In this document: positions 1 to 4,312 of the stretch, one piece after another
Position numbering within the stretch: position 1 is the first letter of the stretch
Layout of the letters: the number at the start of each line of letters is the position of its first letter
Assembly: GCA_964608735.1 (NCBI GenBank)
Contig: CAZSPL010000201.1
Location: 1-7,235, forward strand
DNA length: 7,235 bases
Direction: 5' to 3'
Origin: CAZSPL01 sp964608735
Lineage (GTDB): Bacteria; JAJVIF01; JAPKYR01; CAZSPL01
The notes under the pieces: generated by a model
The model's database searches: none
What the model was told of the DNA's origin: nothing
Seen by the model: the letters and a program-made list of their open reading frames with translations, nothing else
Position numbers and translations under genes: made by a program

Positions 1-762
1 TTTGAGCGAACGACGGGCCTTACCGAGAAGCGCATGTTCTACTGCCCGGGATGCACGCACGGAGTCGCGCACCGGCTCTGGGCCGAAGCGATGGCCGAGA
101 GTGGCACGAGGGAACGGGCCGTGGGAGTTTTCCCGGTCGGATGCGCGGTGTTTGCATATTATTATTTCAACGTGGATGGCATCGGCGCGGCGCACGGGCG
201 TGCCCCGGCGACGGCGACCGGCGTGAAGCGCGTTTCGCCGGGGATGCTGGTGTTCACATACCAGGGGGACGGCGACCTCGCGGCTATCGGTACGGCGGAG
301 CTCGTGCATTCGGCCACGCGCGGCGAGAAGATTTGCATTGTATTCATCAATAACACCATCTACGGCATGACCGGCGGACAGATGGCGCCGACGACGCTTC
401 CGGGCGAACGCACCACCACGACGCAGCTCGGGCGCGATGTCGAGACGGCGGGGTACCCGGTAAGGGTATGCGAGCTGATTCAGAGCCTCGACGGCGTAGC
501 TTATCTTGAGCGCGTCGCGCTCGATTCCGCAAAGGGCGCTATCAAATGCAAGGCGGCATTCAAGAAAGCGATCGAGACACAGGAGCGGGGCCTGGGATTC
601 AGCCTTATCGAAGTGCTGTCGACATGCCCGACCAACTGGGGTTTGACGCCGGTGAAGGCGATGGAGTGGATGCGCAAGGAAGTCATCCCGTATTACCCGC
701 CCGGTGTTTTCGTAGACAAATTGACACCAGTCCTGAAAGCAGAAAAGGAAAAGAAGGATTAG
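1..762 (+). CDS. korB: 2-oxoacid:ferredoxin oxidoreductase, beta (TPP-binding) subunit, 5'-truncated by the window edge
   Basis: This is the thiamine-diphosphate-binding subunit of an enzyme that decarboxylates a 2-oxoacid to acyl-CoA and reduces ferredoxin in the cytoplasm. The frame is open from base 1, and the residues before the first ATG (34), FERTTGLTEKR, match the usual family N-terminus, so only a few residues are missing and that ATG is not the start. Counting from base 1 (253 visible residues), YCPGC supplies Cys15 and Cys18. Cys48 (VGCAVFAY) and Cys210 (STCPTNW) complete the CxxC...C...C set expected for the [4Fe-4S] cluster. The TPP/Mg motif runs from GDGDLAAIG (about 89) to INNTIYGMTGGQ. 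The alpha and ferredoxin-like subunits are expected upstream, outside the window. Substrate (2-oxoglutarate, branched-chain 2-oxoacid or other) cannot be read from the sequence; vorA-type naming is equally possible. The family call is very secure and the symbol is only moderate. Confidence 0.93.
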   Translation, partial: FERTTGLTEKRMFYCPGCTHGVAHRLWAEAMAESGTRERAVGVFPVGCAVFAYYYFNVDGIGAAHGRAPATATGVKRVSPGMLVFTYQGDGDLAAIGTAELVHSATRGEKICIVFINNTIYGMTGGQMAPTTLPGERTTTTQLGRDVETAGYPVRVCELIQSLDGVAYLERVALDSAKGAIKCKAAFKKAIETQERGLGFSLIEVLSTCPTNWGLTPVKAMEWMRKEVIPYYPPGVFVDKLTPVLKAEKEKKD

Positions 763-765
763 ACC

Positions 766-1308
766 ATGTATGCTGAATATATATTCGCAGGATTCGGCGG
801 CCAGGGAGTTTTAACGCTCGGCAAGCTGCTGGCATTCGCCGCGATGAACGACGGGAAGAAAGTTGCGTGGATACCGTCGTACGGACCGGAGATGCGCGGC
901 GGTACCGCCAACTGCGCGGTGGTTGTCGCGGATGACGAGGTCGGCAGCCCGATACCGGTGTCGCCGGATTTCGTCGTCGCGATGAACCTACCGTCGATGG
1001 ATAAATTCGAGCCGCTCATCAAGCCGGGCGGAGTCCTGGTTTACAACAAGTCGCAGATACCGAGAGAGCCGGAACGCAAAGACATCACGACGATAGGTAT
1101 CTATGCCGACCGGGAAGCGGATGAGATCGGCTCGAACCAGGTTGCCGCCGTAATCGCGCTGGGAGCTCTCATCGCGAAGAGCGGGACCGTGCCTCTTGAT
1201 ACGCTTAAGGGGGCATTCAAGGATGTCATTCCCCAGCGGCATCACAAACTCATCCCGATGAACGAGGCGGCGCTGGACAAGGGCGCTTCACATGCCGGCG
1301 ATGTATAG
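766..1308 (+). CDS. korC: 2-oxoacid:ferredoxin oxidoreductase, gamma subunit
   Basis: A 180-residue catalytic gamma subunit of the same OFOR; the family is usually about 175-190 residues, so it is complete. The N-terminus carries the Rossmann-like loop FAGFGGQGVLTLGKLL (GGQG at 11-14), then SYGPEMRGGTANC (38-50), the family hallmark thought to help bind CoA and the 2-oxoacid. GSNQVAAVIALGAL (from 122) is the conserved C-terminal helix. The gene starts 3 nt after the beta-subunit stop. The AGAAGGA ribosome-binding site at 752-758, 7 nt before the ATG, sits inside the end of the upstream gene, which implies co-transcription and coupled translation. A large inverted repeat begins 6 nt after the stop. 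Nothing appears degenerate. As for the beta subunit, KOR versus VOR substrate specificity is unresolved. Confidence 0.93.
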   Translation: MYAEYIFAGFGGQGVLTLGKLLAFAAMNDGKKVAWIPSYGPEMRGGTANCAVVVADDEVGSPIPVSPDFVVAMNLPSMDKFEPLIKPGGVLVYNKSQIPREPERKDITTIGIYADREADEIGSNQVAAVIALGALIAKSGTVPLDTLKGAFKDVIPQRHHKLIPMNEAALDKGASHAGDV

Positions 1309-1314
1309 CGTGCA

Positions 1315-1390
1315 GTTGTAGCGCAGGCATCCTGCCTGCATCTTCTTAGGCTTACCCTCGGAATTGCAGGCAGGATGCCTGCGGTACAAC
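1315..1390. repeat. Nested REP-like inverted repeat
   Basis: Two 26-nt arms (1315-1340 and 1365-1390) are reverse complements with one mismatch (G1321 versus the complement of G1384), separated by a 24-nt loop. Each arm contains GCAGGCATCCTGCCTGC or its complement, itself a 7-bp palindrome (GCAGGCA/TGCCTGC) around a 3-nt centre, so the element can fold as one long stem or as two small hairpins. This is the layout of REP/BIME-type or miniature mobile repeats. I recall GCAGGCATCCTGCCTGC-like units as dispersed repeats in several bacterial phyla. It probably also acts as a 3' stabiliser or partial terminator for the OFOR transcript. Confidence 0.85.
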
Positions 1391-1493
1391 CAGAGGAATT
1401 GATAATTCGGCTTTTTGAAGAAGTGACACTCGGAGCAATTCTTTGCAATGAGGATTTTTGCCCCGATTTGTGGGATTTTCGTGCAGTACCTTA
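1391..1493. other. AT-rich non-coding spacer beside the repeat
   Basis: This stretch is visibly richer in A+T than the genes on both sides, with runs such as GGATTTTTG and GGGATTTTC. It has no ribosome-binding site or recognisable coding signal. A + strand open frame of 78 codons crosses it, but that frame begins inside the inverted repeat and resembles nothing known to me. It may be part of the inserted repeat element or a relic of an insertion between the OFOR and Nfn genes. Confidence 0.4.
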
Positions 1494-1522
1494 TTGGCTG
1501 AAAGAAGCAATTTTGTTAGAAT
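1494..1522 (+). promoter_or_regulatory. Sigma70-type promoter for the Nfn gene pair
   Basis: TTGGCT (1494-1499, 4/6 to the -35 consensus) is separated by exactly 17 nt from TAGAAT (1517-1522, 5/6 to the -10 consensus). Transcription would start near 1529 and leave a leader of about 72 nt before the TTG start codon at 1601. It lies just downstream of the repeat that interrupts the operon, so it could give the Nfn genes their own transcription. Confidence 0.5.
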
Positions 1523-1539
1523 GTTACATGTTTCACATT

Positions 1540-1555
1540 GCCCCCGCGAGGGGGC
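1540..1555 (+). promoter_or_regulatory. Leader hairpin with GCGA (GNRA) tetraloop
   Basis: GCCCCC-GCGA-GGGGGC forms a perfect 6-bp GC stem closed by a GNRA tetraloop. It lies about 10 nt downstream of the predicted transcription start. There is no following T-run, so it is a 5'-leader structure (stability or regulation) rather than a terminator. Confidence 0.5.
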
Positions 1556-1569
1556 TAAGTGTTCGAAAA

Positions 1570-1590
1570 CATCCACTGCCGTTGTGGATG
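1570..1590 (+). promoter_or_regulatory. Hairpin abutting the ribosome-binding site of the NfnA-like gene
   Basis: CATCCAC (1570-1576) pairs perfectly with GTGGATG (1584-1590) around a 7-nt loop. The stem ends immediately before the GGAGG Shine-Dalgarno (1591-1595), which is 5 nt upstream of TTG (1601). A stem here could influence ribosome access; a regulatory role is inference only. Confidence 0.45.
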
Positions 1591-1600
1591 GGAGGTTTCA

Positions 1601-2476
1601 TTGGGTTATAAGATTCTATACCACGAGAATTTGACGCCCGTCACGCACAGGATTATCGTCGAAGCGCCCCAGATAGGGCCAAAGGCCAAGCCGGGGCAGT
1701 TTGTCATCGTGCGCGTAAGCCAGACGGGTGAGCGGGTGCCCTTCACCATATCGCATCCCGACCCCGAAAAGGGCACCGTCGAGCTGATTTTCCAGGAAGT
1801 GGGGAAGACATCGAAGCTCCTCGGAACCCTGCGCGAAGGCGACGAGGTGGACGATATCGTCGGGCCGCTCGGGCAGGCGACCGAGATAGAGAATTTCGGC
1901 CACGCGGTGAGCGTCGGCGGCGGGTACGGCAACGCGGTGCTTCTTCCCATCACCCGCGGATTGAAGGCCGCCGGTAACAAGGTGACCACGATAATCGGCG
2001 CGCGGAGCAAGGACCTGGTCATCCTCGAAGATGACCTCCGCGCTTGCAGCGACACGCTGATAATCTGCACGGACGACGGTTCATACGGCGTGCATGGATT
2101 CGTGACGGTCGAGCTGAAGAAACTGCTGGACAGCGGCGAGAAGATCGACTTCGTGCTGGCGATAGGCCCGCTTCCGATGATGGAAGCGGTCAGCAAAATG
2201 ACCGAGCCGTTCGGCGTCAAGACGATCGTAAGCCTGAACCCGATAATGGTGGACGGCACCGGTATGTGCGGCGCGTGCAGGGTTGAAGTCAGGGGCGAGA
2301 CGAAATTCGCATGCGTGGACGGCCCGGAGTTTGACGGCCACGGCGTGAATTACCAGATTTTACGCGACCGCCTCGCCGCGTACCGGAAGATGGAGCAGCT
2401 TTCCGATGAGATGTACGAGAAAGAGCGCGCGAAGTTAAAGGAGGAGTGCGGATGCCGGAAAGAGTCCCAAGGATAG
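1601..2476 (+). CDS. nfnA: NfnA/SudB-like FAD- and [2Fe-2S]-binding ferredoxin:NADP oxidoreductase small subunit
   Basis: This is a ferredoxin-NADP reductase-like protein of the dihydroorotate-dehydrogenase electron-transfer family. I chose TTG at 1601 (291 residues) because GGAGG lies 5 nt upstream and the protein then begins MGYKILYHENLTP, like family members. A GTG at 1559 would add 14 residues unlike the family and run through a hairpin. With this start, RVPFTI (45-50) is the FAD-binding beta-barrel motif, GGGYGNAVLLP (106-116) is the NAD(P) pyrophosphate loop (usually GGGxGxAP, here Val for Pro), and the C-terminal MVDGTGMCGACRVEV...FACVDGPEFD holds Asp218, Cys223, Cys226 and Cys238. These match the Asp+3Cys [2Fe-2S] ligand spacing I recall for NfnA. 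The gene overlaps the next by 25 nt. In Nfn it takes NADH electrons at the bifurcation complex; SudB is the alternative name. Confidence 0.88.
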   Translation: MGYKILYHENLTPVTHRIIVEAPQIGPKAKPGQFVIVRVSQTGERVPFTISHPDPEKGTVELIFQEVGKTSKLLGTLREGDEVDDIVGPLGQATEIENFGHAVSVGGGYGNAVLLPITRGLKAAGNKVTTIIGARSKDLVILEDDLRACSDTLIICTDDGSYGVHGFVTVELKKLLDSGEKIDFVLAIGPLPMMEAVSKMTEPFGVKTIVSLNPIMVDGTGMCGACRVEVRGETKFACVDGPEFDGHGVNYQILRDRLAAYRKMEQLSDEMYEKERAKLKEECGCRKESQG

Positions 2477-3849
2477 CCATGCCGCTGCAGGATCCGCAGG
2501 AGCGGATCCATAACTATTACGAAGTAGCGCTTGGTTACACCGAAGAGATGGCCGTCACCGAAGCGAGCCGCTGCCTTATGTGCAAGAAACCCCTTTGCGT
2601 ACAGGGCTGCCCGGTGGAAATAGATATCCCGAATTTTATCAGCAAGATACAGGAGAAGGATTTCCGCGGCGCATATAACGCGATAAAGGAAGATAATGCG
2701 CTCCCGGCGATATGCGGGCGGGTATGTCCGCAGGAGAGCCAGTGCGAGAAGTTCTGCGTGCTGGGCAAGAAGTTCGAGCCGGTGGCGATAGGACGCCTGG
2801 AGCGATACGTGGCGGACCTTGCATTGCTGCAGGATGATTACAAGCCCTGCGGTGAGAACTGCGTAACGCGCAAGGAGAAGGTCGCGATCGTCGGCTCCGG
2901 CCCGTCGGGACTTACCGTTGCCGGGGACCTCGTCAAAAAGGGCTACGGCGTCACCATATTCGAGGCGTTCCATATTTTCGGCGGCGTGCTTGTGTATGGC
3001 ATCCCGGAGTTTCGTCTCCCGAATAAAATTGTCGAAGCGGAAATAAGCTACCTCGAAACCCTCGGAGTGGAGCTGGTGAAGAATTTCGTCGTCGGGAAAT
3101 CGGCGACGCTCGAGGATCTATTTAACAAGGGTTACAACGCGGCGTTCCTCGGCACCGGCGCGGGGCTGCCATCGTTCCTGCGGATTCCCGGCGAGAACGC
3201 GAACGGGATATTTTCATCGAATGAATTCCTCACCCGCAACAACCTTATGGCGGGTTATAGATTTCCGGAGTATGACACGCCGATTTACTGCGGCAAGCGT
3301 GTCGCGGTATTCGGCGGCGGCAACACGGCGATGGACTCGGTGCGTTCGAGCCTGAGGCTCGGCGCCGACCGCGCGATGATACTCTACCGGCGCTCGGAGC
3401 AGGAGCTTCCCGCGCGCGAGGAGGAATATCACAACGCGCAGGAGGAGGGGGTGGAGTTTCATTTCCTCGTCGCGCCGCTGGAATTCGGCGTCGATGACAA
3501 GGGCTGGGTCAAATCGGTGAAGCTTCAGCGCATGGAGCTCGGCGAGCCGGATGACAGCGGACGCCGGAGGCCGGTTCCCATCGAGGGGGATATTTACGAG
3601 GAAGAGATCGACACGGCGGTCATCGCGATAGGCACGCGCCCGAACCCGCTGCTGCTCCGGGTCACGCCGCAGCTCGAAACGACGCGGTGGGGTACCGTGG
3701 TAGTCGATGAGGCGACGATGGCGACGCATATGCCGGGCGTTTACGCGGGCGGGGATATCGTGACAGGCGGCGCGACGGTTATCAGCGCGATGGGGGCCGG
3801 GAAGGTCGCGGCTCGCGCGATAGACGCGTATATCGAATCGAAGGCGTAG
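2452..3849 (+). CDS. nfnB: NfnB/SudA/GltA-like FAD, [4Fe-4S] NADPH-dependent oxidoreductase large subunit
   Basis: A 465-residue protein related to the small subunit of glutamate synthase. ATG at 2452 is preferred over GTG at 2446 because AAGGAGG (2438-2444) stands 7 nt before it. Two cysteine sets bind [4Fe-4S] clusters: CxxCxxxxCxxxC (41, 44, 49, 53) and CGRVCPQESQCEKFC (88, 92, 98, 102). GSGPSG (148-153) binds FAD, GGGNTAMD (from 288) with the following YRRSEQELPAREEE binds NADPH, and VYAGGDIVTGG (from 430) is the C-terminal FAD motif. No glutamate synthase large subunit is visible, and the small partner is an NfnA-like gene overlapping by 25 nt. The pair is therefore best read as Nfn (NADH-dependent reduced ferredoxin:NADP oxidoreductase), which bifurcates or confurcates electrons between ferredoxin, NADH and NADPH. 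Automatic annotation may say gltA or sudA. It is followed by a strong terminator. Confidence 0.9.
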   Translation: MPERVPRIAMPLQDPQERIHNYYEVALGYTEEMAVTEASRCLMCKKPLCVQGCPVEIDIPNFISKIQEKDFRGAYNAIKEDNALPAICGRVCPQESQCEKFCVLGKKFEPVAIGRLERYVADLALLQDDYKPCGENCVTRKEKVAIVGSGPSGLTVAGDLVKKGYGVTIFEAFHIFGGVLVYGIPEFRLPNKIVEAEISYLETLGVELVKNFVVGKSATLEDLFNKGYNAAFLGTGAGLPSFLRIPGENANGIFSSNEFLTRNNLMAGYRFPEYDTPIYCGKRVAVFGGGNTAMDSVRSSLRLGADRAMILYRRSEQELPAREEEYHNAQEEGVEFHFLVAPLEFGVDDKGWVKSVKLQRMELGEPDDSGRRRPVPIEGDIYEEEIDTAVIAIGTRPNPLLLRVTPQLETTRWGTVVVDEATMATHMPGVYAGGDIVTGGATVISAMGAGKVAARAIDAYIESKA

Positions 3850-3872
3850 AGCCATTAATACTTGCTGAACAG

Positions 3873-3896
3873 GCCCGCCGCGAGCGGGCTTTTTTT
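3873..3896 (+). terminator. Intrinsic terminator of the Nfn transcript
   Basis: GCCCGC (3873-3878), a CGCGA loop and GCGGGC (3884-3889) are followed directly by seven T (3890-3896). It lies 24 nt after the nfnB-like stop codon. This is a textbook rho-independent terminator and marks the end of the metabolic block. Confidence 0.92.
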
Positions 3897-3947
3897 CGCG
3901 CCGAAATCAACCAGGGCGGCACGAAAAAAAAATTTTTGCTTGACGTA

Positions 3948-3976
3948 TTGCCCAAACGCGATTGATGTGCTAACAT
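3948..3976 (+). promoter_or_regulatory. Candidate extended -10 promoter with upstream A-tract
   Basis: TTGCCC (3948-3953, 4/6) and TAACAT (3971-3976, 4/6) are spaced by 17 nt, and the -10 is preceded by TGC, an extended -10 element. An A9T5 tract (3924-3937) just upstream could act as an UP-like or curved element. It would start a transcript near 3983 that reads through the hairpins as a leader of about 330 nt for the gene at 4313, or as a separate RNA. Each hexamer is only moderate. Confidence 0.35.
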
Positions 3977-4008
3977 TTAATTCAACCCCTACCCCTTACA
4001 TTCCTTCA

Positions 4009-4034
4009 AAGGCTGCAGCGCAAGCTGCAGCCTT
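4009..4034 (+). other. 11-bp hairpin with GCAA tetraloop
   Basis: AAGGCTGCAGC (4009-4019) pairs perfectly with GCTGCAGCCTT (4024-4034) around GCAA, a GNRA tetraloop in the + strand RNA. The downstream bases TGCTGTTC are not a U-run, so this is unlikely to be a simple terminator. It looks like a structural RNA or leader element. Its AAGGCTGCA segment recurs at 4230-4238 inside the small-RNA candidate. Confidence 0.6.
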
Positions 4035-4151
4035 GCTGTTCATGCAAGGCATCCCGCATCCCGCTACAGGCGCGTTTCCCGGCGTCAGCCCCTGAACGAC
4101 CATTATCCCCGCGGCGGGTCGTCGCCATGGAAACAAATTGAAGGCAGGGCG

Positions 4152-4178
4152 AAAAAAAAGCAAAGCCTTGCTTTGCTT
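4152..4178 (-). terminator. Minus-strand intrinsic terminator of the small-RNA candidate
   Basis: Read on the minus strand, AAGCAAAG (4178-4171), loop CAAGG and CTTTGCTT (4165-4158) form an 8-bp stem continuing into six further T (4157-4152). On the + strand the hairpin is preceded by an A-run and not followed by a T-run, so it works only for leftward transcription. No minus-strand protein gene lies to the right, which makes a short RNA the natural client. Confidence 0.6.
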
Positions 4179-4246
4179 GTTACGTTAATCGGTCTCTACA
4201 TCTTTCAGCCCTAATTCCCAGAATCCATCAAGGCTGCAAATCTAAC
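4152..4246 (-). ncRNA. Candidate small RNA, about 95 nt, divergent from the HTH-CHAT gene
   Basis: A complete transcription unit can be read on the minus strand: promoter TTGACT-N17-TATATT (4281 to 4253), a likely start at G (4246), and an intrinsic terminator ending at 4152. Between them no frame longer than a few codons is present. The RNA can fold a 5' stem, CAGCCU (4236-4231) with GGGCUG (4211-4206). Inside it is a second stem, GAUUC (4225-4221) with GAAUU (4217-4213). The terminator hairpin is at the 3' end. AGCCUUG (4235-4229) is also perfectly complementary to CAAGGCU (4170-4164), which spans the terminator loop, so two exclusive folds are possible. I recognise no known RNA family. Expression is inferred, not shown. 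Confidence 0.55.
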
Positions 4247-4252
4247 AGAGAA

Positions 4253-4281
4253 AATATAGAATGTTTTTGCACTAAAGTCAA
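4253..4281 (-). promoter_or_regulatory. Strong minus-strand sigma70 promoter
   Basis: On the minus strand, TTGACT (4281-4276, 5/6) and TATATT (4258-4253, 5/6) are separated by the optimal 17 nt. It is the best promoter match in the window. Its -35 is about 32 nt upstream of the GTG at 4313, so regulators of one direction would likely affect the other. Confidence 0.65.
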
Positions 4282-4312
4282 GATTTTTCTTAAAATATGG
4301 TAAAATATAATC
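4267..4312 (+). promoter_or_regulatory. AT-rich start region of the HTH-CHAT gene, no clear Shine-Dalgarno
   Basis: Several -10-like hexamers crowd here: TAAAAT at 4291-4296 (with a poor TTGCAC 18 nt upstream at 4267-4272), TAAAAT at 4301-4306, and a perfect TATAAT at 4306-4311. The last would start RNA inside the coding region and has no matching -35. No purine-rich ribosome-binding site precedes GTG 4313; the bases are TAAAATATAATC. Translation may be weak, near-leaderless, or served by a longer transcript from upstream. Confidence 0.3.

Larger units (their letters stand above)
3897..4312. other. Long structured non-coding intergenic region
   Basis: About 416 nt without a credible protein gene. 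The single + strand frame across it begins inside the terminator hairpin, lacks a ribosome-binding site and has no family resemblance. From left to right it holds an A9T5 tract (3924-3937), a weak + strand promoter candidate (3948-3976), an 11-bp hairpin (4009-4034), a smaller stem ACGACC/GGTCGT (4096-4101 with 4117-4122) around a GC-rich loop, a minus-strand terminator (4152-4178), a foldable segment (4206-4236), a strong minus-strand promoter (4253-4281) and an AT-rich + strand start region for the next gene. The word AGCCTTG or its complement CAAGGCT recurs at 4029, 4164 and 4229. Confidence 0.7.

Noticed and set aside
1315..1390. CRISPR array or insertion-sequence ends
   Set aside because: Only one pair of inverted arms exists, with no regular direct repeats, no spacers and no transposase gene in the window.
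1559..1600. GTG 1559 as the NfnA-like start
   Set aside because: No Shine-Dalgarno upstream, the extra residues do not resemble the family, and TTG 1601 has GGAGG at 5 nt.
1375..1611. A 78-codon + strand open frame between the OFOR and Nfn genes
   Set aside because: It starts inside the inverted repeat, has no ribosome-binding site, crosses the promoter and both leader hairpins, and overlaps the true NfnA-like start.
1606..2259. Long minus-strand open frames opposite the Nfn and CHAT genes (also 2350-2973, 3214-3855, 5267-5908)
   Set aside because: They are opposite genes with clear family motifs; GC-rich coding DNA commonly leaves long antisense frames, and none shows recognisable motifs or a ribosome-binding site.
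2446..2451. GTG 2446 as the NfnB-like start
   Set aside because: It lies only 1 nt after the AAGGAGG motif, too close; ATG 2452 has 7-nt spacing.
3940..3968. TTGACG at 3940-3945 as a promoter -35
   Set aside because: Nothing like a -10 lies 16-18 nt downstream; the TAACAT at 3971 is 25 nt away.
3862..4095. A 77-codon + strand open frame after nfnB
   Set aside because: It begins before the intrinsic terminator hairpin and reads through it and the 11-bp hairpin; the start is TTG without a Shine-Dalgarno and the product is low-complexity.
4158..4178. + strand terminator for a transcript from 3983
   Set aside because: The T-run is on the minus-strand side only; on the + strand the stem is followed by GTTACG.
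3897..4312. A tRNA or known riboswitch in the long gap
   Set aside because: I could not lay out a cloverleaf or recognise a known riboswitch core; only the individual hairpins described hold up.
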